Assembly: GCF_014803725.1 (NCBI RefSeq)
Contig: NZ_JAAVBE010000027.1
Span: 1-64,000, forward strand
Direction: 5' to 3'
Length of the DNA stretch: 64,000 bases
Source: Desulfovibrio sp.
Lineage (GTDB): Bacteria > Desulfobacterota > Desulfovibrionia > Desulfovibrionales > Desulfovibrionaceae
Shown here: one piece after another, positions 42,571-52,952 of the stretch
Numbering within the stretch: position 1 is the stretch's first letter
Layout: the number at the start of each line of letters is the position of its first letter
Notes under the pieces: generated by a model
Seen by the model: only the letters and a program-made list of their open reading frames with translations
What the model was told of the DNA's origin: nothing
Database searches by the model: none
Made by a program: the position numbers and the translations under genes

Positions 42571-44055
42571 ATGCGCGATTTGACGATCTCCCAAAGCAAA
42601 CCGTTTGTGGCATGCCTCACTTCCATCGCGCTCCCCACATTGGCTATCCTCTTTCCTGCGACACTGGCCGCCTTTAAACTGGCGGAATTTCTCCACTCAG
42701 ATGGGATTCTTTTTCAAATAATGTCTTTGCATAACGCAACATTATTTTACTGGTGGCAAAATAGGCTTCTTAATGTAATTCCATTTATTCTGCAACCAGC
42801 AACATCACCTCTTTTAAACATTTTTCTCGTCATTTTTTCTTGTTCATTATCCTTTTTCTTGCTTCTATGGCTTATCAGTTGTATGGCTCAACGTATCATC
42901 ATAAATACAAAAAATTCATTATTTACTTTTATTGTTTATACATTTAATGTGGTCATTTGTATTTTTTTTCTTACGGAGCGCGGATGGGTATCAATGGCTT
43001 TATCACATCCTGAATATAGCCTAGCCTTTGCATTAGGAATTTTAACCATTTTTTTATTTTATCTTTCTCCATATAAATTTAGTGTGCCAGCTCTTATCGT
43101 TGGCTTCCTTTCGCTTGGGATTAATCCTGCAGTGATTCTTATTTTTGGTTTTTTTATTTTTTTTAAATGGTCTATATTTCATAAAATTTCTCGAAAGGAT
43201 ATTATTTTCTCTGCATCATTGATATCTTTTTTTCTTATATGGATTTTTATAAGTATGCAGTATGGATCTGTTGATAATTACTATCATTTGAATTTATATA
43301 AAATACTACCTGGTTTTAAAAAGTTTATTATAAGATTTACAGAAAGTTTTATTTCTTCTCACCCGCTCTATATCGTTGGAATCTATATTTTATTATTCTT
43401 AATAGCTATTCTTTCTTCAAAAAGATTGCCGAATGTGCAGCGAAGCGAAATAGTTTATGTATCCATAGCCGGAATTTTATCCATCTTCATTTATTCTTTA
43501 ATAATTTCATGTGTACCTCATTATAACGAAGGTGGTTTTTATCCAGATTACTTTATATTTGATTGGTTTATATTTCTCTTTGTTTTATCTTTTAATTTTG
43601 CGGTTTTTATCAACCATTCATCCACTAAAATTAATAAAATTTTTATACTTTGCTCTTTAATTTTTTGTTGTTCTTTGATATTTTTCTATCCTAAAGATTT
43701 TAACATACGTAATGCCAATGTATACAAAAATTGCGATGAGATCATCACATCTGGGACACATTTCTATGCTGGAGATTATTGGAAAATCTGGGCGTGCATG
43801 AGCCGGGACATGATTGACGGTTATGATTCTCGATCACTGGGCTTCAGGTCACTCGCTGATAAACAAAATATCCAGAAATAGCTGCGGTCCGCCTCTAATT
43901 CCGGAGTTCTTGATATCTCATGTCTTGATGCCGAAATGGAAATGTGTAAAAGCCAGATTGGGGACTATTATTCGAATTATCATGTCAAAGTAATTAAAAG
44001 AATTAATCCACATTACATTAAGCTTGAGATTGATGACTTAGTTGAAAAATTCTGA
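42571..44055 (+). pseudogene. Paralogous AT-rich membrane protein (copy 2), interrupted by in-frame amber codon
   Basis: Homologous to copy 1 throughout; TAG at 43879-43881 replaces AAG; in-frame homology resumes (LRSASNSGVLDISCLDAEMEMCKSQIGDYYS...IDDLVEKF) to TGA 44053-44055. Confidence 0.85.
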
Positions 44056-44386
44056 ATTGAGCATTTTGGGTGTGACGGGAGCTGACAGTGGTGTCATCGG
44101 GCTGCCCATGCCTCCCGGCAAAGGGCCACATCCCTTGATTCCTTGCTTATGAAGGGCTATACTTCCGGCTAAGGAGAGACTGTGAGGAGATGGCATTGTC
44201 CGGCAATGTGCGCGCCTCCGCAGGACAGGCCTGTCAATCCTTTGGTAGCGCCAGCCCAAGACGACTATGGAATTCCTTTCAGTGGTTCACTAGGAAAGCC
44301 GACTCCGCCGTTGCGGGGCTGTGAGGCAGGGGCGCATTCGTTGTAGATGTGTGTACTTACGTACGTGGTTTCAGGAGACGGCGAGT

Positions 44387-45361
44387 ATGAGAATATGCGT
44401 CACCGGGGGTGCCGGCTACATCGGTAGCCATGCCTGCAAGGCCCTGGCGGAAGCCGGGCATGAGGTGATAGTCTATGACAATCTCTCCACAGGGCACAGG
44501 CGTTTTGTGCGGTGGGGGCCCTTTTGTCATGGCGACATCAGGGATACTGTGCGTTTTCGCGCCTGTCTGCGCGAATTTCGCCCCGACGGCATCATCCATT
44601 TCGCCGCCAGCGCCTATGTTGGCGAATCTGTCATGGATCCTGGAAAATATTTCTCCAACAATGTGGGCGGCACGCTGAGCATTCTCGAGGCCATGCGCGA
44701 TGAAGGCTGCCCGGCCATCGTCGTTTCTGGCACATGCGCCGTCTACGGGCAGCCGGGAGCAGTGCCCATCGCCGAGACTTGTCCGCCAAATCCCATCAAT
44801 CCTTATGGCGCGTCCAAGCTCTTCATGGAGCGCATGCTGGCGGATTTCGCCACGGCGCACAGCTTGCGCTGGATGAGCCTGCGCTACTTCAACGCAGCAG
44901 GCAGCTCGGCGCAGGGCGAAATCGGCGAGCTGCATGAGCCGGAGACCCACCTTATCCCGCGAGTCATGTTCGCCGCGTTGGGGATCATCGACGCAATCGA
45001 CATCTTCGGCACCGATTACCCCACCCCGGACGGCACCTGCGTCCGCGACTACATTCATGTGGAGGATCTGGCGCGGGCTCACATCCGGGCGCTGGAGCGC
45101 CTGCTTGCAGGCGGGGAGAACATGGCGCTCAACCTGGGTACGGAGCGGGGAGCGTCCGTGCGCGAGATCATCCAGGGCGTGGCGGAAATTGCCGGGCGCA
45201 TGGTGCCCTGTCGCGACAGGGAGCGGCGTTCCGGCGACCCCGCCATCTTGGTCGCAGACGCCGCCCGCGCGCGAGAGGTGCTGGACTGGAGCGCGCAAAA
45301 GAATCTCTCATCCATGTTGCAGGACGCGTGGAGCTTTTTTGCGGCTCAAAAAGGTGCATAA
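44387..45361 (+). CDS. galE: UDP-glucose 4-epimerase
   Basis: MRICVTGGAGYIGSHACKALAEAGHEVIVYDNLSTGHR, NPYGASKLFMERM, TCVRDYIHVEDLA. Confidence 0.95.
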   Translation: MRICVTGGAGYIGSHACKALAEAGHEVIVYDNLSTGHRRFVRWGPFCHGDIRDTVRFRACLREFRPDGIIHFAASAYVGESVMDPGKYFSNNVGGTLSILEAMRDEGCPAIVVSGTCAVYGQPGAVPIAETCPPNPINPYGASKLFMERMLADFATAHSLRWMSLRYFNAAGSSAQGEIGELHEPETHLIPRVMFAALGIIDAIDIFGTDYPTPDGTCVRDYIHVEDLARAHIRALERLLAGGENMALNLGTERGASVREIIQGVAEIAGRMVPCRDRERRSGDPAILVADAARAREVLDWSAQKNLSSMLQDAWSFFAAQKGA

Positions 45362-45456
45362 GCCGTTCCGGATATTTTTGCACCAGTTTTGCCCTCCGCG
45401 CAGATATCCCGGCGATTTATTAACATCACGTGAGTTAGCGCGAAGGCTGGGCTCTC

Positions 45457-45879
45457 ATGTTCAAGATATTTCTGTACTTACTTGCGAGCGGGGCAGCTGC
45501 GCTCGTCAACTTCGGCTCACGGTTCATGTACAATCTTTTCATGGATTTCTGGGTTTCCGTCATCGCCGCTTACTTTACCGGTATGCTGGTGAACTATGTG
45601 CTCTCGCGAAAATATGTCTTTTCCTCCTATGCTGGGGCAACCACAGCGAAAACACTGTCAAAATTCGCCATTATTGCGTTCTTGGGGCTCGGCGTCACCA
45701 CAGTGGTGTCGCTTCTTGCGCTTGATCTGTTTCAGGAGCGCTTCGCAGTCGGCGAATCAATGGCCAAGCCCCTGGCGCATTGCCTGGGCATCGGCACGGC
45801 CTTTGTGGCGAGCTTTCTGGGGCATAACTTTCTGACGTTTCGGGCGACCGGGTTTTCCCGATTGTTGAAAAGGGGCTGA
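45457..45879 (+). CDS. GtrA-family membrane protein
   Basis: Four TM helices, FLYLLASGAAALVNFGSRFMYN and VNYVLSRKYVF GtrA motif. Confidence 0.88.
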   Translation: MFKIFLYLLASGAAALVNFGSRFMYNLFMDFWVSVIAAYFTGMLVNYVLSRKYVFSSYAGATTAKTLSKFAIIAFLGLGVTTVVSLLALDLFQERFAVGESMAKPLAHCLGIGTAFVASFLGHNFLTFRATGFSRLLKRG

Positions 45880-45881
45880 GT

Positions 45882-47297
45882 ATGAAAGTGGGTATTATCG
45901 GGGCTGGCCCGGCGGGTCTTGCCTGCGCGCTGGCGCTTACGCGGGATCATGTGGATGTCACTCTGTTTGAAGCCGGGACCGGCCCCGGCGGCTTGTGCCG
46001 CAGCTTCGAGCTGTGGGGCATGGAAGTTGACCTGGGGCCGCATCGCTTTTTCAGCATGGATGCGGGGGTAACGGATTTCTGGCGCGGCCCATTGGGCGAC
46101 GACTTTGTGCTCGTGGACCGGCTGACACGCATCTTCTACAAGAAGAAATTTTTTGCCTACCCCATCAAGCCCCTGGACGCCTTGACCAAGCTCGGATTTG
46201 CCGAATCAGTGCATTGCGCCGCCAGCTATCTCGCGGCGCAACTGCTCCCGGCCGGCGTCGAAGAAAAGACCTTCGCCCAATGGGTATCGCGTCGCTTTGG
46301 CAAGCGGCTGTTCGAGATTTTCTTCAAGTCCTATTCCGAAAAACTCTGGGGCATCTCCTGCGACGAACTGGACAGTTCCTTCGCCGCGCAGCGCATCAAG
46401 GGGCTGAGCCTCTATGAGGCGGTCAAGAATGCGCTCTTCACGGGCAAGACGAAGCACAAGACCCTGGTGGAGCAGTTCGCCTATCCCACTCTAGGTGCCG
46501 GGCTCCCCTATGAAAGGATGGCGGAAGAAATTACGCGCGGAGGAGGGCGGATTTTCTACAACTCAAAAGTGTTATCCGTTGAACCCGTGGATGGGGGGCA
46601 TGCGGTGGAGGTGCGTACCAGCACGGGGACGGAAAGATTCGATCATGTGGTCTCGACGATGCCCCTTACGGACGTGGTGGAAGGCTGTTCCGCCTTCGGC
46701 GAAAACGTGAAAAAGGCAGCGCGAAAACTCCACTATCGCAATACGATCATCGTCTATTTGCTCATCAATCGGGAAGCCATCTTTCAGGATAACTGGATCT
46801 ATGTGCACGCCCCGTTCCTTCAGACAGGCCGCATCACCAATTTCCGCAATTGGTCGAAGCACATGCTGCATGGTTCGAAGAAAACGATCCTCGCCATGGA
46901 ATACTGGGCCAATGATGATGACGCGCTGTGGAAGAGTTCAGATGCAGAACTGGAAGAGCTGGCGACGCGCGAAATCGTGGAGACCGGGCTGGTCGAACCC
47001 GAAATGGTGGAGGGAGCCCGCGTTGTCCGGCTCCACCGTTCCTATCCCGTCTATGCCAACGGCTATGCAACGCATTTGCAGAAAATCCAGAATGCAGTGG
47101 ACGAACTCCCCTGGCTGACCTGCATCGGCCGCAATGGCGCCTTTAAATACAACAATCAAGACCACAGCATCCTCATGGGCATGCTGGCGGCAGAGAATAT
47201 TGCTAAAAACAAGCGGCACCCGCTGTGGAAAATCAATACGGATTATGACTACCATGAGGGCGAAGGCACCCTCCCCGGACAGGAATCCGTGGCCTAG
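45882..47297 (+). CDS. FAD-dependent oxidoreductase, UDP-galactopyranose mutase / protoporphyrinogen oxidase-like
   Basis: MKVGIIGAGPAGLACALALTRDHVDVTLFEAGTGPGGLCRSFELWGMEVDLGPHRFF FAD-binding GxGxxG; UGM-like features. Confidence 0.85.
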   Translation: MKVGIIGAGPAGLACALALTRDHVDVTLFEAGTGPGGLCRSFELWGMEVDLGPHRFFSMDAGVTDFWRGPLGDDFVLVDRLTRIFYKKKFFAYPIKPLDALTKLGFAESVHCAASYLAAQLLPAGVEEKTFAQWVSRRFGKRLFEIFFKSYSEKLWGISCDELDSSFAAQRIKGLSLYEAVKNALFTGKTKHKTLVEQFAYPTLGAGLPYERMAEEITRGGGRIFYNSKVLSVEPVDGGHAVEVRTSTGTERFDHVVSTMPLTDVVEGCSAFGENVKKAARKLHYRNTIIVYLLINREAIFQDNWIYVHAPFLQTGRITNFRNWSKHMLHGSKKTILAMEYWANDDDALWKSSDAELEELATREIVETGLVEPEMVEGARVVRLHRSYPVYANGYATHLQKIQNAVDELPWLTCIGRNGAFKYNNQDHSILMGMLAAENIAKNKRHPLWKINTDYDYHEGEGTLPGQESVA

Positions 47298-47336
47298 CGT
47301 CTGCGTCCTGGGGTCAGGGACGCGCTCTCGGCCGCC

Positions 47337-48614
47337 TCAGCGCGCGGACTCGATGACCTCCACGCCGTCCATGTAGGGCACGAGCACCTTGGGCAGCACC
47401 ACGCTGCCGTCCTTCTGCTGGCCGTTTTCCAGGATGGCGGCCATGGTGCGCCCGGTGGGCAGCCCGGAGCCGTTGAGCGTGTGCACCCAGGCCGCCTTGC
47501 CTCCCTTGGGTTTGAAGCGGATATTGGCGCGCCGCGCCTGGAAATCCGTGCAGTTGGAGCAGGAGGAGATCTCGCGGTAGGTGTTCTGCGAGGGCAGCCA
47601 GACCTCCACGTCATAGGTCTTGGCGGCGCTGAAGCCGAGGTCGCCCGTGCACAGGGTGATGACGCGGTACGGCAGTTCCAAAAGCTCCAGCAGGTGCCGC
47701 GCGTGGCCGGTCATGAGCTCGAGCTGGGCCATGCTGTCGTCGGGATGGGCGAAGCGCACCATCTCCACCTTGGTGAACTGGTGCATGCGGATGATGCCGC
47801 GCGTGTCCTTGCCGGCGCTGCCCGCCTCGGAGCGGAAGCAGGGCGTGGCCGCGCAGTAGGCCAGCGGCAGCTCGGCCTCGTCCAGCGTCTCGCCGGCGTG
47901 CAGGTTGGTGAGCGGCACTTCGGCGGTGGGGATGAGGTAATAGTCCCAGTCGCGCACCTTGAAGAGGTCTTCCTCGAACTTGGGGAGCTGCCCGGTGCCG
48001 GTCATGGTCACGCGGTTGACCATGTAGGGCGGCGAGATCTCGATATAGCCCTCGTGTTTCGTATGCTGGTCGAGGAAGAAGTTGGCCAGCGCCCGGTCGA
48101 GTCGGGCGGCCCAGGCGCGCTCCACCACGAAGCGGCTGCCCGTGAGCTTCGCCGCCCGGGCGAAGTCGAGACCGCCGAGGCGCGTGCCGAGCTCGCCGTG
48201 CTCCTCGGGGGTGAAGTCAAAGCTGCGCGGCGTGCCCCACCGCGCGACTTCCACATTTTCCTTTTCATCCGCGCCCTGCGGCACCGAGGCGTCCGGCAAA
48301 TTGGGCACGGAGAGCAGCCAGGCCTCCTCCTCGGCCTTGACCCCGGCCACTTCGGCGTCAAGCTTTTTGATGCGCTCGGAAAGCTCGCCGAGCTCGGCGA
48401 AGCGGCCGCTGGCGTCGCCGCCGGCGCGCTTGATGGCGGCCACTTCGTCCGAGGCCGTGTTGCGCTGACCCTTCAGGCCCTCCACCTCGGCGAGGAGGGC
48501 GCGGCGCTGCTCGTCAAGGGCGCGAAATTCCCGCATATCGAGTTTGGAATGGCGCTCCCTGAGCGCTTTTTCCACCACTTCCGGCTGCTTTTGCGCCAGC
48601 TTGAGATCGATCAT
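47337..48614 (-). CDS. serS: Seryl-tRNA synthetase
   Basis: [22 protein letters not shown]; class II motifs [36 protein letters not shown]. Confidence 0.97.
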   Translation of the reverse strand: MIDLKLAQKQPEVVEKALRERHSKLDMREFRALDEQRRALLAEVEGLKGQRNTASDEVAAIKRAGGDASGRFAELGELSERIKKLDAEVAGVKAEEEAWLLSVPNLPDASVPQGADEKENVEVARWGTPRSFDFTPEEHGELGTRLGGLDFARAAKLTGSRFVVERAWAARLDRALANFFLDQHTKHEGYIEISPPYMVNRVTMTGTGQLPKFEEDLFKVRDWDYYLIPTAEVPLTNLHAGETLDEAELPLAYCAATPCFRSEAGSAGKDTRGIIRMHQFTKVEMVRFAHPDDSMAQLELMTGHARHLLELLELPYRVITLCTGDLGFSAAKTYDVEVWLPSQNTYREISSCSNCTDFQARRANIRFKPKGGKAAWVHTLNGSGLPTGRTMAAILENGQQKDGSVVLPKVLVPYMDGVEVIESAR

Positions 48615-48767
48615 CGCCTGCTCCCCATGTGTGCCGGGATCTGTTCGCCGCCCGCACGCCGGGCGCCGCCCCGTAGGTAGCACGGGCGCCAGTGCCTTGC
48701 AAGATGCGGCCGTTGCGTGTATCTCTAAACAGATTCTAGAATCAACTCCACATCCCGTGAGGCAGCC

Positions 48768-49370
48768 ATGCAACACCGCCGCTCAATGCCCGTCGTCCTG
48801 CTTGCCCTCCTTGGGGCGGTTCTCCTGCTTTCGGCCTGCGGGCCCAGCAATACCGTGCGCCTGCTGCCGCCCCCGCCGCTGGACGCCTCGGTCTTGCCCG
48901 CGCCCAACGCGCCCAGCGTGAGCGTGGTGAATTTTGAGGACAAGCGCGTGGACACCGCGTCCATTGGCGTGCGCCGCGACGGCAGCGCCTTCACCACCAG
49001 CGGCGACGTGGCCGAGTGGATCAGCCGCGCGCTGGCCGACGAGCTCGCGCGCAGCGGCTTCCAGGTGACGTTCGCCGCCAACGTGAACCAGGCCCGCAGC
49101 GGCAACCCCGACTATCTCGTCACCGGCCAGGTGGACGAGGTCTGGCTCAAGGAGAATTCCTCCATGGAGATCTCCTCCCAGATGCGGGTCAAGTGCGCGC
49201 TCGCCAACCGCAAGGGTCGCCTCTGGAGCGAGTCCACCAACGCGAGCCAGAGCCGCAGCGGCCTGCCCTCGGGGTCCACGGCGGACAACCTTTTGCTCGA
49301 CACCCTGCGCGACCTCGTGAAGCCCATGGCCCAGAAGATCGTGCAGACCATCGACGCCAAAAAGAACTAG
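48768..49370 (+). CDS. YajG-like lipoprotein
   Basis: Lipobox [30 protein letters not shown]... [27 protein letters not shown]. Confidence 0.75.
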   Translation: MQHRRSMPVVLLALLGAVLLLSACGPSNTVRLLPPPPLDASVLPAPNAPSVSVVNFEDKRVDTASIGVRRDGSAFTTSGDVAEWISRALADELARSGFQVTFAANVNQARSGNPDYLVTGQVDEVWLKENSSMEISSQMRVKCALANRKGRLWSESTNASQSRSGLPSGSTADNLLLDTLRDLVKPMAQKIVQTIDAKKN

Positions 49371-49373
49371 GCC

Positions 49374-50492
49374 GTGGGGCTCACGCCCGCAAGCGCGGCG
49401 CCCGCGCCGTGGCGCTTCTGGGCCCTGTGCGGGGCGCTCTTCTGTCTCCTCGGGGCGGCGTGCCCAGCGCTTGCGGGGGCAGCTCTCTCGGGCGCATCCC
49501 CGCCGCCCGGCGCCGTGACCGAGGTGATGGAGCGGCCCTTCCCGCTCCTCGTGCCGCTGTCCTACCGCTGGGCCAGGGGCGCGGCGTGGATGAGCGCCCT
49601 CATCACGGGCGCCCCCGCGCTTGAGGCCGGGGCGCGCCGGGGCCTCGCGGACGCGGGCCTCGCCGACCGCGGCGGCCTGCTCGCGCTCAGCGCGCGGCTG
49701 CACAGCATCGGCCACCTCACGCCCGATGATTCGCCGGAGCTCGCGGTTGCGGTGCGCCTTGCGCCCGCGCCCGACATGCCGCAGGCCCTGGCCGGCGCCC
49801 TGCGCGAGGCCGAACTGCTCGCGCTGCTCAGGGCGCTCCTGCTCGACATGGAATCGACACTCCTCGCCGTGCGGCGGTCGTGGCCTGCCACCCTCGCCGA
49901 AGCGCGCAAACACGCACCTGAGCTCGACGCGGCCTCCCAGCGCCTGGAGGCGCTCTGGCGCGGCGCCATGGCCGCGCGGGAGGCCCCCGGCGGCTGGATG
50001 TGCGCGCCCGAGGCGCTCCCCGCGCTGGAGCGTGCCGTCCGGGGCGCGCCGGACAATGCGGCCTTGTGGCTCCTGCTGGCCGAGGCGCGCCTGCAAGGCG
50101 ACCTGCCGCAGGGGGCGGTGACCGCCGCCGGTGAAGCCCTGGGCCTGCTCGCCGGGGCTGCCCACCCTGCGGACGCGCGGCTGGAGGCCCGGGCGCGCTA
50201 TGTGCGCGGGCTCGGGCACTGGCGCCTCGGGCAGCCGGCGCTCGCCGAGGCTGACTTGGACGCCGCCCTGCGCGACGCCCCGCCCGAGAGTGCCCCGCAG
50301 GGTGCGGAACTGACGCGCCGCCTGCGCGCGCGGGGGGCCGTGCGTCTGTTGCGGCGCAATGCGGCCGGCATGTGTGAAGATTTTGCCGCGGCCTGCGCCC
50401 TGGGCGACTGCGAGGGCCTTGCCGCCGCCCGGGCGCGCGGGCATTGCCGCGGCGGCGCCGATGGCGTGGACGGCACGGGGACCATGCCATGA
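49374..50492 (+). CDS. Exported TPR-like protein
   Basis: Signal peptide and TPR-like helices (ARYVRGLGHWRLGQPALAEADLDAAL). Confidence 0.65.
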   Translation: MGLTPASAAPAPWRFWALCGALFCLLGAACPALAGAALSGASPPPGAVTEVMERPFPLLVPLSYRWARGAAWMSALITGAPALEAGARRGLADAGLADRGGLLALSARLHSIGHLTPDDSPELAVAVRLAPAPDMPQALAGALREAELLALLRALLLDMESTLLAVRRSWPATLAEARKHAPELDAASQRLEALWRGAMAAREAPGGWMCAPEALPALERAVRGAPDNAALWLLLAEARLQGDLPQGAVTAAGEALGLLAGAAHPADARLEARARYVRGLGHWRLGQPALAEADLDAALRDAPPESAPQGAELTRRLRARGAVRLLRRNAAGMCEDFAAACALGDCEGLAAARARGHCRGGADGVDGTGTMP

Positions 50493-50830
50493 GCCAGCCC
50501 GTGTTGCTCAAGGTCTACGGCAATCTTTTCCCGGCGGACGAGGCCGACCGCGAGGCAGTGGCCCAGGCCTGCGCGGGGCGCGTGCCAGCCGGGGACGGCG
50601 AGGCCGTGCTGCGCGAGGGTGACCTTGTGCGCATCTCCTTCGAGGGCCTGTACTTCCCGGTGGAGGACGTGCTGGAGACCATCGCGGCGCGGCTTCGGCC
50701 GGGCCAGCAGGGGAAGCTCGACGTGCTCGACCTCGAGGCCTGGCGGCTCACGCGCCACCTCTTCGCCGAGGGGCGCATCACGTCCCGCGCGGCGCCGCTC
50801 AACAATGTGCTGGACTTTTCCGGGCATTAA
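50489..50830 (+). CDS. Conserved hypothetical protein, 113 aa
   Basis: ATG overlaps the preceding stop by 4 nt; MSQPVLLKVYGNLFPADEADREAVAQACAGRVPAGDGEAVLREGDLVRISFEGLYFPVEDVLETIAARL. Confidence 0.7.
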   Translation: MSQPVLLKVYGNLFPADEADREAVAQACAGRVPAGDGEAVLREGDLVRISFEGLYFPVEDVLETIAARLRPGQQGKLDVLDLEAWRLTRHLFAEGRITSRAAPLNNVLDFSGH

Positions 50831-50909
50831 GCATTTCTTTTGCTGACGGCCGCAGGTGCCCCGCGGGCGGAAAATCTTTCACCTTCTTTAGCACGGACAG
50901 GACATCCTC

Positions 50910-51860
50910 ATGGCGGCAACTCCCGGAAAAGGCGGCGTGGGCAACTTTCTCCTCGGCAACGGCTGCATCCTCCTGGCGACCATCTTCTGGGGCATCAACG
51001 TGCCCGCCACCAAGGTGCTCATCCCGGAATGGATGACGGCCGACGGCGTTTCGGCCGTGCGCCTCGTGGGCGGCTGCATCCTCTTCTGGCTGGCTTCGAT
51101 CTTCTTCAAGTGCGAGCCCATCCAGAAGGGCGACTGGCTCAAGATCATCCTCGGCGGCGCCGTGGGCCTGTTCCTCTTCATCTTCCTCTTCGTGACCTCG
51201 CTCAAGTACGGCAACGCCATCGACATCTCCATCATCATGACCCTGCCGCCCATGTTCGTGGTGCTCATGGAAGTGATCTTCATGCACCAGCGGCCTTCGC
51301 TCGCCGAGTACCTGGGCCTTGTCATCTCCTTTGCGGGCGCGGTCATCGTCATCGTGACCGGCGCGAGCCACACCCAGTCCGGCTCCAATATCCTGCTCGG
51401 CAACGCCATCGCCGTGCTCTCCACCATCTGCTACGCCTTCTACCTCGTCATCCTGGAGAAGCCCACCCACACCTACCGGCCGCTCTCGCTCCTGCGCTGG
51501 GTCTTCCTGTTCGCGGCCATCCCGGGGCTGTGCCTTGTGCCCGGCATGCAGGACATGCCCATCGTCCACGCCGAGACCGCGCGGCCCTGGATCTGGATCG
51601 GCTTCATCCTCTTCTGCCCCACCTTCATCGCCTATTTCCTCGTGCAGCCGGCCATCAAGAAGATCGGCTCCGAGCTCGTCTCGCTGTATCAGTACCTCCT
51701 GCCTGTGTGCGCGGCCATCGCCTGCGTCGCCATCGGCATCGAGGAGCTGCACTGGACGCAGTGCGCGGCCATGGTGGTCATCGTCATCGGCATGGCCGTG
51801 ACCAATCTCGGCAAGCGCAAGCGCGTGAAGAAGGCCCACGAGGCCGCCAAGGCCGCGTAA
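50910..51860 (+). CDS. EamA/DMT-family transporter
   Basis: ~10 TM helices; FWGINVPATKVLIPEWMTADGVSAVR and repeated EamA halves. Confidence 0.9.
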   Translation: MAATPGKGGVGNFLLGNGCILLATIFWGINVPATKVLIPEWMTADGVSAVRLVGGCILFWLASIFFKCEPIQKGDWLKIILGGAVGLFLFIFLFVTSLKYGNAIDISIIMTLPPMFVVLMEVIFMHQRPSLAEYLGLVISFAGAVIVIVTGASHTQSGSNILLGNAIAVLSTICYAFYLVILEKPTHTYRPLSLLRWVFLFAAIPGLCLVPGMQDMPIVHAETARPWIWIGFILFCPTFIAYFLVQPAIKKIGSELVSLYQYLLPVCAAIACVAIGIEELHWTQCAAMVVIVIGMAVTNLGKRKRVKKAHEAAKAA

Positions 51861-51872
51861 CAGGAGAGAGCA

Positions 51873-52529
51873 ATGCCACGCATCCTGCCCGGCGAGACCG
51901 ACATCTACGCCCTGACGGACAGCCGCCTCTCCCTCGGGCGCCCGGTGGCCGAGGTGGCCCGCGCCCTGCTCGACGCGGGCGTGCGCCTCATCCAGTACCG
52001 GGAAAAGCGGCTCCCGGCCGGCGCCATGCTGGAGGAATGCCGCGCGCTTCGGCGCATGACCCGCGAGGCCGGGGCCTGCTTCATCGTCAACGACCATGTG
52101 GACATCGCCATGCTCGTGGACGCGGACGGGGTGCACGTGGGCCAGGACGACCTGCCCGTGCCCGAGGTGCGGCGCCTGGTGGGGCCGGAGAGGATCATCG
52201 GCCTCTCCACCCACTCGCCGGAGCAGGCGCGGGCCGCGCTTGCGGCCGGAGCGGATTATATCGGCGTGGGGCCCATCTTCGCCACGCAGACCAAGGAGGA
52301 CGTGGTGGCGCCCGTGGGCTTTGCCTATCTGGACTGGGTGGGCGAACACATGCGCCTGCCCTTTGTGGCCATCGGCGGCATCAAGGCGTGGAATGCCGCC
52401 GATGTGGCGGCCCATGGCGCGGATTGCTGCGCCCTCGTGTCCGCTCTCGTGGGCGCGGAAGACATCGGCGCGGCCGTGGCCGAGGTGCGAGAGGCCATCC
52501 GGGCCGGGAAGGCCGCCCGGGGCTGCTGA
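51873..52529 (+). CDS. thiE: Thiamine phosphate synthase
   Basis: IYALTDSRLSLGRP, IQYREKRLPAG, VHVGQDDLPVPEVRRLVGPERIIGLSTHS, YIGVGPIFATQTKEDV. Confidence 0.95.
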   Translation: MPRILPGETDIYALTDSRLSLGRPVAEVARALLDAGVRLIQYREKRLPAGAMLEECRALRRMTREAGACFIVNDHVDIAMLVDADGVHVGQDDLPVPEVRRLVGPERIIGLSTHSPEQARAALAAGADYIGVGPIFATQTKEDVVAPVGFAYLDWVGEHMRLPFVAIGGIKAWNAADVAAHGADCCALVSALVGAEDIGAAVAEVREAIRAGKAARGC

Positions 52530-52551
52530 GGGAAAAATCACCCACGCGAAA

Positions 52552-52583
52552 AACGCCCGCCATCCTCACGGATGACGGGCGTT
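52552..52583 (-). terminator. Intrinsic terminator between convergent thiE and FlgN-like genes
   Basis: 14-bp stem AACGCCCGCCATCC/GGATGACGGGCGTT (one mismatch), 4-nt loop; minus strand continues with Ts. Confidence 0.7.
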
Positions 52584-52612
52584 CTGCTTCCCTCGCGGTC
52601 AAACTTGGGGGC

Positions 52613-52936
52613 TCATTGCAGGGCATAGCCCACCGACTGATGGTAGCCCCGCATCCGGCGCTGCTCCTGTCGGGAATGGTTCAGACTGCGGCGCACTTCG
52701 TCGCGCGCGCGGCCGGCCATGCCGGTGAGCTCTTCCTGGAGCCGGGCCTGCTCGGCGAGACGGCTGCGGTACTCCTCCGCCGAGGCCTCGTCGAGCATGC
52801 TCCAGGCCATGTCCGTGAGCTCGCCACGCCGCCCGGCGAGCTCGATGGCTTCCTCATAGTTGGCATTCTCCAGCGCGGCGCGCTCCTGACGGGCGAGCAC
52901 CAGCGCCTCGTCGAGCAAGGCAATGCCCTGGCACAT
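52613..52936 (-). CDS. FlgN/FliT-like flagellar chaperone candidate
   Basis: 107 aa all-helical; second in a sigma-54-preceded gene pair. Confidence 0.5.
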   Translation of the reverse strand: MCQGIALLDEALVLARQERAALENANYEEAIELAGRRGELTDMAWSMLDEASAEEYRSRLAEQARLQEELTGMAGRARDEVRRSLNHSRQEQRRMRGYHQSVGYALQ

Positions 52937-52952
52937 ACAAACCTCCCGGGGC

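Larger units (their letters stand above)
40170..44055 (+). repeat. Divergent tandem duplication of about 1.9 kb (copy 1 ~40170-42071; copy 2 ~42180-44055)
   Basis: Collinear homology in both the GC-rich 3' part of the 39812 gene and the AT-rich membrane protein gene. Confidence 0.8.
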
